A stretch of DNA of 64,000 nucleotides from Actinomycetota bacterium (GCA_029978335.1 JAPOJQ010000001.1:100795-164794); one strand, 5' to 3'; numbered from the stretch's first letter, positions 37,588 to 46,590 are shown. Numbers and translations: made by a program. Notes: generated from the sequence alone by a model not told the origin.

Positions 37588-38355
37588 ATGGCTGTCCCCC
37601 GCCGCCTCCTCACTCGACTTGCGATCGTCATCATTGCCGCAGTCGGCCTCCTCTACGGAGGCATATTGCTCTACACCCAGGTGCTCAACGACGCGCCAGA
37701 TGCGCTCGATGCCGATGACCTTGAGGCTGCGCTCAACGTCGCCACCTCGTCCAGTGCCATAACGGCCTCATCGCTCCCCGCGTCGCCCGACACGACCACC
37801 ACCCTTGCCGTTGCTGACGCGGGCGACGGCGACCGCGCCTCGTCGTGGACGATCGACGCCGGGTCGAGTGTGGGTTACCGAGTGGCAGAGGTGCTGTTTG
37901 GTGTCGATACCGAAGGGGTCGGCCGCACCGACGCGGTATCCGGAGGCATCACCATTGTTGGACAGACAATGACCGAGGCGTCGTTCGAGGTCGAGGTCGC
38001 CACGATCACCAGTGATGACGGGCGCCGCGATAACCAGTTCCGTGGTCGCATCATGGACGCTGCCACTTTCCCCACTGCGACCTTTGTGCTCACCGAACCC
38101 GTCGCTCTCGGTGTCGACGCCGTCGATGAGGCAACGGTCGAGGTCGACATCAATGGCTCGCTCACCCTTCGCGGCGTAAGCCGTGAGGTGACGGCATCGG
38201 TCACGGCCCGGGTTGCATCTGGACGAATCGGCATTCTCGGATCGATTCCGGTCGTGTTCACCGATTTCGACATCGTTGACCCGTCGATTCCCGGCATCAC
38301 CGTTGAACCCGAGGGACTTGTCGAGTTCGTCTTGGTGTTGTCACCCGCCCAATAA
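37588..38355 (+). CDS. YceI-like domain protein with N-terminal membrane anchor
   Basis: A 255-residue protein with one transmembrane segment (about residues 10-30, LAIVIIAAVGLLYGGILLY), a Ser/Thr/Ala-rich linker, and a YceI lipocalin-like domain from about 85: SWTIDAGSSVGYRVAEVL, VSGGITIVGQTM, DDGRRDNQFRGRIMDAATFPTATF (split in two blocks), and INGSLTLRGVSREVTASV. YceI proteins bind polyprenoids or amides outside the membrane. The ATG at 37588 is supported by GGGAG about 10 nt upstream. The end overlaps the convergent ABC gene by 15 bases. Confidence 0.85.
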   Translation: MAVPRRLLTRLAIVIIAAVGLLYGGILLYTQVLNDAPDALDADDLEAALNVATSSSAITASSLPASPDTTTTLAVADAGDGDRASSWTIDAGSSVGYRVAEVLFGVDTEGVGRTDAVSGGITIVGQTMTEASFEVEVATITSDDGRRDNQFRGRIMDAATFPTATFVLTEPVALGVDAVDEATVEVDINGSLTLRGVSREVTASVTARVASGRIGILGSIPVVFTDFDIVDPSIPGITVEPEGLVEFVLVLSPAQ

Positions 38356-40149
38356 CGGCGGCGCCGTTGGACGGCTCGACTCCCACGCTGCTGCGAGCGC
38401 GGCATAACGGCCACCCGGCAACGCGCTGAGTTCATCGTGTGTGCCCACCTCAACAAGGCGACCGCCATCGCAGACCACGATCCGATCCGCCCGCCGAACC
38501 GTTGAGAGGCGATGGGCAACCACCACCACGGTCCGACCCGCCATCAGTCGCTCCAAGGCGGCCTCGACTTCGGCCTCGGTGCCGGGATCGAGATTCGAAG
38601 TCGCTTCGTCCAAGACCAGAATGGCGGGGTCGACCAGCGCAGCCCGCGCGAGCGACACGAGTTGTCGTTCGCCGGCTGACAAACGCGATCCGCGCTCTCG
38701 AACCTCGGTGGCGAGACCATCGGGAAGATCGGTGAAATGTCGACGTACCCCGATCCGGTCGAGCGCCGACAACAGGTCGTCGTCTGAACTCTGTGGGCTC
38801 GCCAGACGCAAATTGTCGGCAATCGTCCCGTTGAAGAGGAACCCTTCTTGGGGCACCACCACGATGCGTTGACGCAACGATGCCAGCGTTGCATTACGAA
38901 GATCGATGCCACCCATCGAAATCGATCCTTCGTCGGGGTCATAGAGCCGGGCAACGAGCTTGGCCAATGTCGACTTTCCTGCTCCGGTCGGTCCGACCAG
39001 CGCGATTCGTTCACCTGCGGCAATCACGAGCGATGCGTCGCTCAGCGCTGGTTGTACCGAACCGGGATACGAGAATTGGACGTTGTCGACGACCAGTGCC
39101 CCAGTTGAGGGGAGATCCACCGACCCATGATGTTCATCAATCTCCGGGGCGGTGTCGAGGATGTCGAACATCTTGCGCAACGACGCCGTCGCTGATTGCA
39201 GCGTGTTGTAGAGCTGCGACAACTGTTGCACGGGCTCGAACAGACTCGCCAACAGCAGCACCACTGCGACCACCGTGCCGACACTTACCGAACCACGATC
39301 GACCAGCCAACCACCAGCAAGCACTGCAAGGGCGGTGGCGAGCACACCAGCGAGTTCGACCACGCCGAAGTACCACGTCGAGACGCGCACCGTGGTCATA
39401 TGCGCGTCGAACAACGCACGATTCGACGCCTTGAACCGGCGTCGTTGCTCATCGGTGCGAGCCGATGCCTGAATTACCCGAATGCCAGCCAAGTGCTCTT
39501 GAATTGTCGAGAGATTGTTGCCGACCCGCTCGCGGACCTCGAGATACGCGTCGTTTGAGGAGCGTTGAAAGCGGATCGAGGCGATCACCACGATCGGCAG
39601 CACAGCGAGAGCGACGAGCGTCAACTGCCACGACAACACCATCAACACCGCGAGCGCAGCGGTGATCAAGATGCCGGCCGACACGAACTGAAGCAGGCCC
39701 CATTGCACGAGTTCTGACATCGACTCGATATCGGCGGTCATGCGAGCGACCAGCACGCCGGCTTTGTTGCGGTCGAAGAATCCAAGCGACTGGCGTTGTA
39801 TGTGGGCGAACAACCTCAACCGCAACTCGCGAAGAAAACCCTCGCCGGCACGATTGACGAGCACGTACTGGCGTCGAGATCCGAGGTAACCGAGGGCGGC
39901 CACGAAGAGGTATCCACCGACTGCAGTGATGAGCGCTGATCGATTGTTGAGACGAATACCTTGGTCGATGCCGTGGCGAACGAAGAGCGGTCCAACCAGC
40001 GCAGTCGCTGTTGCCATCGCGACAAATCCCACGGCCGCGCCTGCCGTGCGCCGCTGGCCGCGAGCAAGTCGCGCCGCGCGGGCGAGTACTTTCGCCGCTT
40101 CTGCCCGATCAAGTCGATCGTTGGCATCAACGCCGGCGCCGCCCCACAT
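38341..40149 (-). CDS. ABC exporter half-transporter (TM-NBD), canonical catalytic Glu
   Basis: A 602-residue half-transporter with six helices and a C-terminal ATPase. Walker A is GPTGAGKSTLAKL, the signature is RLSAGERQLVSLARA, and Walker B ends LVLDEATSNLD with the catalytic Glu intact. Its partner upstream has Asp at that place but a perfect LSGGQ. The two therefore form an asymmetric heterodimer of the type known from TM287/288 and similar exporters. The start codon overlaps the partner's stop by one base (TGATG). Substrate is unknown. Confidence 0.9.
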   Translation of the reverse strand: MWGGAGVDANDRLDRAEAAKVLARAARLARGQRRTAGAAVGFVAMATATALVGPLFVRHGIDQGIRLNNRSALITAVGGYLFVAALGYLGSRRQYVLVNRAGEGFLRELRLRLFAHIQRQSLGFFDRNKAGVLVARMTADIESMSELVQWGLLQFVSAGILITAALAVLMVLSWQLTLVALAVLPIVVIASIRFQRSSNDAYLEVRERVGNNLSTIQEHLAGIRVIQASARTDEQRRRFKASNRALFDAHMTTVRVSTWYFGVVELAGVLATALAVLAGGWLVDRGSVSVGTVVAVVLLLASLFEPVQQLSQLYNTLQSATASLRKMFDILDTAPEIDEHHGSVDLPSTGALVVDNVQFSYPGSVQPALSDASLVIAAGERIALVGPTGAGKSTLAKLVARLYDPDEGSISMGGIDLRNATLASLRQRIVVVPQEGFLFNGTIADNLRLASPQSSDDDLLSALDRIGVRRHFTDLPDGLATEVRERGSRLSAGERQLVSLARAALVDPAILVLDEATSNLDPGTEAEVEAALERLMAGRTVVVVAHRLSTVRRADRIVVCDGGRLVEVGTHDELSALPGGRYAALAAAWESSRPTAPPLLGG

Positions 40150-41954
40150 CAGCGATCCCCGCCGACCACGACGTCGTTCGAGGGCACGAGCGCTGCGAGC
40201 ACTTCCCGGTATCGAGCACTTCGAGCGAGGAGTTCGTCATGGGTGCCGGCATCTGCCACTTGGCCACCATCGATGAGCGCCACCCGATCCGCCATGGCAA
40301 TGGTGCCGGGGCGGTGCGCGATCACGATCGTGGTACGTCCGTCCATCACCGTCGACAGCGCTGACCGAATCTCGTGTTCCTTCGACGGATCGACGGCACT
40401 CGTTGCATCATCGAGAATCAACACTCGCGGATCGGCCAACACCGCCCGCGCAATTGCGATGCGCTGACGCTGGCCCCCCGATAATGAATAGCCACGTTCG
40501 CCCAATACCGTGTCGTAGCCCGCCGGGAGCGAGCGGATGAAGTCATCAGCCCCAGCGAGCGATGCAGCAACAACGATCGCATCGCGGTCTGCGTCCGGGT
40601 CGACTGACGGGGAGGCAAAGGCGATATTCGCAGCAACCGAGTCGTTGAATAGCAAGGTCTCTTCAAACACAATTCCGACCGCCCTGCGCACGTCGTCGAC
40701 GCGCAGGTCGCGCAGGTCGATGCCATCGATCTCGATGGCGCCTGCCTCCGGATCGTAAAAGCGAAGGAGGAGCCGAGCAATGGTGGACTTTCCAGATCCA
40801 GTGGCACCGACCAATGCCACGGACTCCCCCGCCGCAATGTTGAGATCAAACCCATCAAGCACCGCAGCGTCGCCGTCGCCGTAGCCGAAGCGCACCGACC
40901 GAAATGCCACCGCCCCAACCGACGCACCAGCAGGGAGCCGTTGGGGATGTTGCGGATCCACGATGGCAGGATCGACCGACAGCACCTCATGCACTCGTTC
41001 GAGCGCGGCGGCAGCGCGCTGTGCGAACGCAACGGTCATACCGATAGACCGCAACGGCCACACGAGCAAGGTGACAAAGAAGTTAAAGGCGACCAATTCA
41101 CCAACCGTCATCGCCCCGTCGAGCACACGGAGACCGCCAATCCCAAGCACGCCAATGAGCCCGAGGGCCGGCAAGAGTTCCATTAATGGAAGGAACCGGG
41201 CTCTGATCACCGCTGCCCGCAGTGACACTTTTTGAATGTCGTCGGCTTCGGTGCTGAGCGCCTCCATCCGTACCCGTTCCGCACCGAATCCTTTGACCAC
41301 GCGAACGCCTGCGATCGATTCTTCGACCACCGCCGACAGCTGCGCCTGTTCGGACTGGACGGCGAGAACCGCCGGATGTATCGCATTCGAGAAACGTTTG
41401 GCCGTCACGTTCACGAAGGGCAACGGAGCAAGCGCGACTATGGCCAACCATGGATCGAGCACTACGAGCGTCACCGCCACGCCGAGGATCAGCGCCACAT
41501 GTGACAGCGTGAGCGGAATCATCACGACAAACATCTGGACCTGGTTGAGATCAGCAGACATACGACTCATCAACTGACCCGTCTGCGCATGGTCGTGATA
41601 TGCAGGGTGGAGCCCGAGCACATGATCGTGGATGCGTTCGCGCATCAGCGTCTCGACCATGCGCGATTCCCGGAATGCAATGTGGCGTCGAGCGGCGGTG
41701 AAGGATCCAGTCACCACTCCGGCCGCGGCGATTGCCGCTGACCATGCCAATACCGAACCATCGCCGTTGATCGAATGGTCGATCGCCGATTGCGTCAGCA
41801 ACGGAACCGCAATTTTGCCGAGCGTCCATGCGAGACCGAGAGCAACGCCGATGCTGAGACCTCGGCGACGATCACGCAACAACGACACCAGGTGCGACCA
41901 GTCGGTGTCGCGCAATGACCGAACCGATCCGCGTTCAGGTGCCGCGTCACTCAC
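40149..41954 (-). CDS. ABC exporter half-transporter (TM-NBD), degenerate catalytic site
   Basis: A 601-residue half-transporter. Walker A is GATGSGKSTIARL, the signature is SLSGGQRQRIAIARA, and Walker B ends LILDDATSAVD, with Asp replacing the catalytic Glu. The transmembrane domain has six helices. Its start overlaps the ArsC-like gene by 8 bases, so the three genes form one operon. Function as a lipid or drug exporter is inferred from the family only. Confidence 0.9.
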   Translation of the reverse strand: MSDAAPERGSVRSLRDTDWSHLVSLLRDRRRGLSIGVALGLAWTLGKIAVPLLTQSAIDHSINGDGSVLAWSAAIAAAGVVTGSFTAARRHIAFRESRMVETLMRERIHDHVLGLHPAYHDHAQTGQLMSRMSADLNQVQMFVVMIPLTLSHVALILGVAVTLVVLDPWLAIVALAPLPFVNVTAKRFSNAIHPAVLAVQSEQAQLSAVVEESIAGVRVVKGFGAERVRMEALSTEADDIQKVSLRAAVIRARFLPLMELLPALGLIGVLGIGGLRVLDGAMTVGELVAFNFFVTLLVWPLRSIGMTVAFAQRAAAALERVHEVLSVDPAIVDPQHPQRLPAGASVGAVAFRSVRFGYGDGDAAVLDGFDLNIAAGESVALVGATGSGKSTIARLLLRFYDPEAGAIEIDGIDLRDLRVDDVRRAVGIVFEETLLFNDSVAANIAFASPSVDPDADRDAIVVAASLAGADDFIRSLPAGYDTVLGERGYSLSGGQRQRIAIARAVLADPRVLILDDATSAVDPSKEHEIRSALSTVMDGRTTIVIAHRPGTIAMADRVALIDGGQVADAGTHDELLARSARYREVLAALVPSNDVVVGGDR

Positions 41955-42306
41955 CGAGAAATTCCTCGACGCGCTCTGGTGGCCGGGCGATGATCGTTCG
42001 TGATCCGTCAGTCACAATCGGTCGCTGCAGCGAGGCTGGATGCTCGGCGAGCAGCGCAGCAACACCACGCGCGTCATGTCGATCAATCGAATCAAAGGCC
42101 GGATCTGCATCGGGGCGGATGAACGCAGCCACCGGCTCATCAGATGTCGACATCAGGTCAAGCAACTCATCAACGCCGAGCGGGGTCTCGAGATAGCGAA
42201 CGATGGTGAGGTCAGCGCCTTCGATCAATCCGCCCGCTGTCAATCGTTCAAGGGCCTCACGAGATTTTGAACACTCCGGGTGATGCATCAATCGAACAGG
42301 GGGCAC
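41947..42306 (-). CDS. ArsC/Spx-family thioredoxin-fold protein (arsenate reductase-like)
   Basis: A 119-residue protein with the ArsC core LMHHPECSKSREALERL carrying the redox Cys12, then IVRYLETPLGVDELLDLM and a C-terminal LQRPIVTDGSRTIIARPPE, the usual RPIV/RP block. Glutaredoxin-coupled arsenate reductases have this layout, but many homologues lack that activity. The GTG at 42306 is chosen because TACCGT lies 6 nt upstream. The gene leads the ABC-exporter operon. Confidence 0.85.
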   Translation of the reverse strand: MPPVRLMHHPECSKSREALERLTAGGLIEGADLTIVRYLETPLGVDELLDLMSTSDEPVAAFIRPDADPAFDSIDRHDARGVAALLAEHPASLQRPIVTDGSRTIIARPPERVEEFLGE

Positions 42307-42312
42307 GAGGGC

Positions 42313-42318
42313 ACGGTA
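42313..42318 (-). promoter_or_regulatory. -10 hexamer TACCGT of a leaderless promoter for the ArsC-ABC operon
   Basis: TACCGT, 6 nt, GTG on the minus strand. It fixes the ArsC-like start and drives the exporter genes. Confidence 0.5.
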
Positions 42319-42424
42319 CCGGAGCCACAACGCGTCATGCATGACGCACGCGCTGTGACACCCCTTGACGATCATGGTGAGCGATCGCCTCTACGGCCCC
42401 ACGCACTACTGCAGAGGAATGATC

Positions 42425-42967
42425 ATGCACCACGCGCCACACGAGCAGTTCGGCCAGTACCCGAACGCCCTTACTCTCCTCGATCGATTCGAAACGAACG
42501 ATGCCCCCCGAGCCCACATCGACCCGGTTCGCACCACCGACGATCTCCTCGCCCTCGCTGCGCTCACCGTCAAGCGCCCGCTCCAACCCGAGACGATCGT
42601 CGTAGGCCTCGACCACCGGTCGTGTGGCTCATTCCTCATCGCCGTCACCGACACCACTCGCGCCGATCACGTCCTCGAGGTCGTTCGACTTGTTCGCTCG
42701 GCCCTGGATGCTGATGACGCGCCGGAAACGAGCGCGATCGCTCTGATCAGTGTGCGGCCTGGAACCGACGCACGACCAAACGATCTGCGCCACCGCCGCG
42801 CTATGGAGCGCATCATGCAGCCGTTTGCGCTCACCGACTGGTTGGTGATCGGCGACCGCGTCACGCTGATTTCAGCCGACGACGCTCGGCAGGCCGGCGT
42901 CGCAGCCCCGATTCCCGAAGGCGTCGCAACACTTCTCGACTCGACACCGGCACGGCACCGGCGGTGA
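42425..42967 (+). CDS. DUF4192-like protein
   Basis: A 180-residue protein. The segment TTDDLLALAALTVKRPLQPETIVVGL resembles (in two overlapping blocks) the opening of actinobacterial DUF4192 proteins, where a Pro-rich turn precedes a VVGL strand. The family is unstudied. The ATG at 42425 has an AGAGGA Shine-Dalgarno at 8 nt; another ATG two codons earlier is too close. Its last 107 bases overlap the convergent DUF4031 gene. Confidence 0.5.
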   Translation: MHHAPHEQFGQYPNALTLLDRFETNDAPRAHIDPVRTTDDLLALAALTVKRPLQPETIVVGLDHRSCGSFLIAVTDTTRADHVLEVVRLVRSALDADDAPETSAIALISVRPGTDARPNDLRHRRAMERIMQPFALTDWLVIGDRVTLISADDARQAGVAAPIPEGVATLLDSTPARHRR

Positions 42968-43139
42968 TGAGACGATCGACGTATTCCTCTGGGACGTCGT
43001 AGTGATCCCCATGAAAGCCACGACGATCAATGCCATTGTCGAGCGCGAATCGATGCAGTTCCTCAATCGACTCGTCGCTCACGAGGTGGCTCCACCGACG
43101 CTCACGGAACCACCACAACGGTGGATCGATCAAAATCAC
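42861..43139 (-). CDS. DUF4031 protein
   Basis: A 92-residue protein matching DUF4031: ILIDPPLWWFRERRWSHLV, DESIEELHRFALDNGI, RRGFHGDHYDVPEEY, then AGAVPVSSREVLRRLRESGLR. The HLVSD and DHYDVP motifs suggest a metal- or nucleotide-binding site, but no function is established. The GTG at 43139 gives the normal length. It lies 22 bases downstream of the malic enzyme gene and probably on its transcript. It overlaps the DUF4192-like gene tail-to-tail by 107 bases. Confidence 0.75.
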   Translation of the reverse strand: MILIDPPLWWFRERRWSHLVSDESIEELHRFALDNGIDRRGFHGDHYDVPEEYVDRLITAGAVPVSSREVLRRLRESGLRRRPAERRRLKSA

Positions 43140-43161
43140 GTCAGTAACCAACTCGGCCGAA

Positions 43162-44595
43162 TCAGACCTGCTGCCGGGCCAGGCCTTCGGCGATCGCGCG
43201 CTCGGACACGGCCTTTGCAACAACATCGGCCACGCCCGGCTCGAAGGCTCCCGGAATCACGCGATCCGCCGTCGGCGCATCGACCATCGCAGCCAACGCA
43301 ACGGCTGCGGCGCGCTTCACGCCCATCGTGGCCTTCGTGGCGCGGACATCGAGGAGCCCTCGGAACACACCAGGGAATGCCAGCACATTGTTGATCTGGT
43401 TGGCGTAGTCGCTCCGGCCGGTGGCAACGACGGCAATGTTGTCGGGCATCAACTCCGGCATGATCTCAGGAACGGGGTTGGCGAGCGCGAAGACGATGGC
43501 ATCGTCGGCCATTTCTGCAACCCACGAGGCGTCGATAATGCCCGGGCCCGACAAGCCAATCAGCACGTCAGCGCCAACGATGGCCTCGCGTGCACCGCCA
43601 GTTCGACCCGACCGGTTGCCATGATCGACGAACCACTGCTTCGACGAATGCAACGCTTCACGTCCTGCGTGCAGGATCCCTTGTGAGTCGACCCCGATGA
43701 TGTCGCCAACGCCGAGTTCGTGCAGAAGATGCGCACACGCAACCCCAGCTGCTCCAGTCCCGACGATGGTCACCGTCATCTCCGACAATGGCCGACCAAC
43801 AACACGAGCCGCGTTGATCATTGCAGCAACGACCACGATCGCTGTGCCGTGCTGGTCATCATGGAAGATGGGAATGTCGAGCATCGACTGCAACCGCTCT
43901 TCAATTTCAAAGCACTCGGGTGCCTTGATGTCTTCAAGATTGATGCCACCAAAGGTTGGGGCGATCGCCGCGCCCACCGCAACGACTTCGTCGACGCTGC
44001 GCGCACGAACACACACCGGATAGGCATCCACATCGGCGAACTGCTTGAACAACACGGCCTTGCCTTCCATCACCGGCATCGCGGCCTCAGGTCCAATATC
44101 ACCGAGCCCGAGCACCGCCGTGCCGTTCGAGAGAACGGCGACGGCATTGGAACGGCCCGTGTAGCGCCACACGGTGTCTGGGTTCTCCGCAATGTGGGTC
44201 GACACCCTTCCAACACCAGGCGTGTACGCCATCGCAAGATCGTCAGCATCAGCAATGGCACCCCGCGAAGCCACCGCCACCTTGCCACCCAAGTGCAGAT
44301 CGAAGGTCGCATCGGAGATGCCCACTACCTCGCAGCCGTCAGCGCTCTCGAGCACCGATCGCACGGCCTCTTGCTGTGCGGAGCCGGAACACGCCACCAA
44401 CCAATCGATTGCCCCGTCATCGGCACCGGCCGGCTCGCGCCGAATCTCCGCGCCGCTCGAAGTGATGGCCTCGCGAACCCGTCCTACGGATGCTGCATCG
44501 ACACACCGTGCGAGCACGCGCAAGGCATAGCCCGTCGTCGGACGCGTCGGACGGACCGCAGCGGGTCCTGGGTTAGAAGATTCAGTCGTGGTCAT
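43162..44595 (-). CDS. NAD(P)-dependent malic enzyme with N-terminal ACT domain
   Basis: A 477-residue oxidative malate decarboxylase (malate to pyruvate plus CO2). Residues about 20-95 form an ACT-like regulatory domain ([34 protein letters not shown]). The catalytic part shows [68 protein letters not shown] and the nucleotide loop [15 protein letters not shown]. An ACT domain implies allosteric control by an amino acid or similar effector. The ATG at 44595 has AGGA upstream. A leader-peptide frame with two hairpins lies between its promoter and the start. Confidence 0.92.
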   Translation of the reverse strand: MTTTESSNPGPAAVRPTRPTTGYALRVLARCVDAASVGRVREAITSSGAEIRREPAGADDGAIDWLVACSGSAQQEAVRSVLESADGCEVVGISDATFDLHLGGKVAVASRGAIADADDLAMAYTPGVGRVSTHIAENPDTVWRYTGRSNAVAVLSNGTAVLGLGDIGPEAAMPVMEGKAVLFKQFADVDAYPVCVRARSVDEVVAVGAAIAPTFGGINLEDIKAPECFEIEERLQSMLDIPIFHDDQHGTAIVVVAAMINAARVVGRPLSEMTVTIVGTGAAGVACAHLLHELGVGDIIGVDSQGILHAGREALHSSKQWFVDHGNRSGRTGGAREAIVGADVLIGLSGPGIIDASWVAEMADDAIVFALANPVPEIMPELMPDNIAVVATGRSDYANQINNVLAFPGVFRGLLDVRATKATMGVKRAAAVALAAMVDAPTADRVIPGAFEPGVADVVAKAVSERAIAEGLARQQV

Positions 44596-44620
44596 CTCTG
44601 GTTCCTGTTGTTGGAGCCTC

Positions 44621-44642
44621 GACCGGCCGCTCGCCGCCGGTC
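44621..44642 (-). promoter_or_regulatory. Second leader hairpin before the malic enzyme gene
   Basis: GACCGGC and GCCGGTC form a perfect 7-bp stem around an 8-nt loop, between the leader-peptide stop and the malic enzyme start. No T-run follows, so it is not a plain terminator. It may be the downstream arm of an attenuator or a translational block. Confidence 0.4.
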
Positions 44643-44663
44643 GGGGCGGAGCGGGAGGGGTGT

Positions 44664-44685
44664 GGATGGTGTTAGCGGACCATCC
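44664..44685 (-). promoter_or_regulatory. First leader hairpin enclosing the leader-peptide stop codon
   Basis: GGATGGT and ACCATCC form a perfect 7-bp stem with an 8-nt loop that contains the TAA of the 44-codon leader frame. A ribosome reaching the stop would open this hairpin, which is how translation-coupled attenuators sense leader translation. Confidence 0.4.
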
Positions 44686-44806
44686 GGCTTCCCCGCCTGC
44701 TCCTGACCCGTACGGGTACAGCGGCGGGGATGCGTGCTGCCGCCGCGGCAATAGCCGCGATAATGGCCGCCACGGGGGCGAGAGCAACTACTGCGGCCGA
44801 CAGCAT
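44672..44806 (-). CDS. Candidate leader peptide upstream of the malic enzyme gene (44 aa)
   Basis: A 44-codon frame whose ATG sits 6 nt after TATGGT, the leaderless-promoter pattern used elsewhere in the window. The first 24 residues are almost entirely Ala, Val, Ile and Leu (SAAVVALAPVAAIIAAIA then four more Ala). The last 20 are Arg/Val/Pro-rich and end Arg-Met-Val-Arg. Its stop lies inside a perfect hairpin 76 bases before the malic enzyme ATG. It could be an attenuator leader rich in branched-chain and Ala codons, or a small single-pass membrane protein. No homologue is known to me. Confidence 0.4.
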   Translation of the reverse strand: MLSAAVVALAPVAAIIAAIAAAAARIPAAVPVRVRSRRGSRMVR

Positions 44807-44812
44807 GCACGC

Positions 44813-44818
44813 ACCATA
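44813..44818 (-). promoter_or_regulatory. -10 hexamer TATGGT of the malic enzyme leader transcript
   Basis: TATGGT, 6 nt, ATG of the leader peptide on the minus strand. It would place the transcript start at that ATG, about 210 bases before the malic enzyme start. Confidence 0.45.
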
Positions 44819-44858
44819 GCCCCCGATTGCCGTGGCCGTGCAACACGGTGCTGAGGAA

Positions 44859-44864
44859 TAGTCT
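44859..44864 (+). promoter_or_regulatory. -10 hexamer TAGTCT of a leaderless promoter for the M20 peptidase gene
   Basis: TAGTCT, 6 nt, ATG at 44871. It is back to back with the malic enzyme leader promoter. Confidence 0.55.
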
Positions 44865-44870
44865 TCGACC

Positions 44871-46217
44871 ATGAGCGAGACCCTCACCGCCGAGACCACG
44901 GAACTCCTCCAAGCGATGATCCGCAATGCCTGCGTCAACGACGGCACGCCCGATTCCGGCGAGGAGATCCGCAACGCCGATCTGCTCCAGCACGTGCTCG
45001 AAGGCGCGGGGCTCGAGGTCGAGCGTTTCGAGTCGCATCCGGGCCGCGCCTCGGTCGTCGCCCGCATCGAAGGCACCGACCCTGACGCCCCGAGTTTGTG
45101 CCTTATGGGACATACCGACGTTGTTCCAGTGAGTCCATCTGGATGGAGTCGAGATCCCTTCGGAGGCGACCTCGTCAATGGCGAAGTCTGGGGTCGTGGC
45201 GCCATCGACATGTTGAACCTGACGTCATCGATGGCGGTTGCCTTTCGACATCTCGCACGCAGCAGCTTCCGTCCAAAGGGCGACCTCATCTATTTCGGCG
45301 TTGCCGACGAAGAGGCTGGCGGCCACTGGGGTGCCGAGTGGATGTTCGACCATCACCCCGATGTGATCGATGCTGACTATGTGTTAACCGAGCTTGGTGG
45401 ATGGTCAAGCGTTGATGACCATGGGCATCGCCGCATCACCATCAACGTCGGGGAGAAAGGCATTGCATGGCGTCGCCTGCGGGTCACCGGCACGCCTGGC
45501 CACGGCTCAATGCCATTTGGCAGCGACAACGCCCTCGTCAAGGCGGCTGAGGTGGTGCGCCGGCTTGCTGCATTTCGTCCCCGTACCGAGATCTCCGACG
45601 TGTGGCGAGCTCAGGTCGATGCCATGAACATCCCGGCGGAGCACAAAGCGGTGCTCGTCGACCCCACACAAGTGTGGGACGCACTCGATGCGATGCCGAC
45701 GAGCCTTGCTCGAGGTTGCCACGCGATGACACACACGACCATTTCGCCGAATGTGATCCACCCGGCTGAAGCGCAGAAGACGAACGTGATCCCTGACATC
45801 GTCGATCTTGTCGTCGACATCCGCACGCTTCCCGGCACGACGGCCGATGACGTCACTGCCATGCTCATCGAGGCGATCGGCGACCTCGCCCCTCATGTGC
45901 AGATCGGCGACGCCGAGCAGCAGGCAGAAGGAACCATCTCGTCAATGGACACCCGTCTGTGGGAGGTGATCTCGAATCGCACGCAGATCGCCTATCCGGG
46001 ATCGAGCCTCGTGCCCGGCATCGTCGTCGGCGGAACCGACGCACGGTTCTACCGTCAACGTGGCCGTATCGGTTACGGCGCCGGACTCTTCTCACCTGGC
46101 ATGGATATGGCGACATTCGGCTCGCGCTTCCATGGCCACGACGAGCGCATCGACGTCGACAGCCTCGGCCTCGCCACCGACTTCTGGATTGGGGTGGCCA
46201 CGGAGTTGCTCTCGTGA
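44871..46217 (+). CDS. M20-family metallopeptidase/amidohydrolase
   Basis: A 448-residue dizinc hydrolase. Metal-site motifs are CLMGHTDVVPV and the Asp in GRGAIDMLN, then VADEEAGGHWG, which supplies the catalytic Glu pair. A dimerisation insert follows (ITINVGEKGIAWRRLRVTG, GHGSMPFGSDNALVKAAEVV). Length is normal for M20 dipeptidases or deacylases; the true substrate is open. DUF3039 overlaps its stop by 4 bases. Confidence 0.92.
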   Translation: MSETLTAETTELLQAMIRNACVNDGTPDSGEEIRNADLLQHVLEGAGLEVERFESHPGRASVVARIEGTDPDAPSLCLMGHTDVVPVSPSGWSRDPFGGDLVNGEVWGRGAIDMLNLTSSMAVAFRHLARSSFRPKGDLIYFGVADEEAGGHWGAEWMFDHHPDVIDADYVLTELGGWSSVDDHGHRRITINVGEKGIAWRRLRVTGTPGHGSMPFGSDNALVKAAEVVRRLAAFRPRTEISDVWRAQVDAMNIPAEHKAVLVDPTQVWDALDAMPTSLARGCHAMTHTTISPNVIHPAEAQKTNVIPDIVDLVVDIRTLPGTTADDVTAMLIEAIGDLAPHVQIGDAEQQAEGTISSMDTRLWEVISNRTQIAYPGSSLVPGIVVGGTDARFYRQRGRIGYGAGLFSPGMDMATFGSRFHGHDERIDVDSLGLATDFWIGVATELLS

Positions 46218-46501
46218 GCGATCTGCAAACGCTGCCCGCCGAGACCATTCCCGAGACGGAGCAGATTCCACAAACCGGAGAGCCACAAGTCGCCCACATC
46301 GTCAAAGTCGAACCCGGTGAATCAGCCGCAGCGAAAGTGCTCGAAGCCCGCATCGAAGGCACCCCCCTCGAAGCGTTGTGCGGACACATCTGGGTGCCGT
46401 CGCGCGATCCCAAGCAGCTCCCGGTCTGTGAGCAGTGCAAGGAGATCTACGAGATGTTCAAGATCTTCAACGACGGCCTACGCGACACGCCGAACGACTA
46501 A
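46214..46501 (+). CDS. DUF3039 protein
   Basis: A 95-residue actinobacterial protein. The conserved C-terminal half reads EGTPLEALCGHIWVPSRDP then LPVCEQCKEIYE, with three cysteines and a histidine that probably bind zinc. The first 45 residues are acidic and variable. The GTG start overlaps the M20 TGA by 4 bases (GTGA), so the two are translated together. Function unknown. Confidence 0.8.
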   Translation: MSDLQTLPAETIPETEQIPQTGEPQVAHIVKVEPGESAAAKVLEARIEGTPLEALCGHIWVPSRDPKQLPVCEQCKEIYEMFKIFNDGLRDTPND

Positions 46502-46505
46502 ATCC

Positions 46506-46529
46506 AAAAAATTTCACCCCTACGGGGTG
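46506..46529 (-). terminator. Putative intrinsic terminator on the minus strand
   Basis: On the minus strand CACCCC-GTA-GGGGTG forms a perfect 6-bp hairpin and is followed by AAATTTTTT. This is the hairpin-plus-T-run form of a rho-independent terminator. It lies about 280 bases beyond the glycosyltransferase stop and would end that transcript. The 89 bases between DUF3039 and the next frame hold nothing else obvious. Confidence 0.5.
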
Positions 46530-46590
46530 GCAGGCGAACTGCATCCGATGGGCTTGCAATTCGGTTGATGCCGTGCTTGTCGTGGAATAC

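Noticed and set aside
46515..46529. Hairpin read as a terminator of the plus-strand DUF3039 gene
   Set aside because: The T-run needed for termination is on the minus strand only; on the plus strand the hairpin is followed by mixed sequence.
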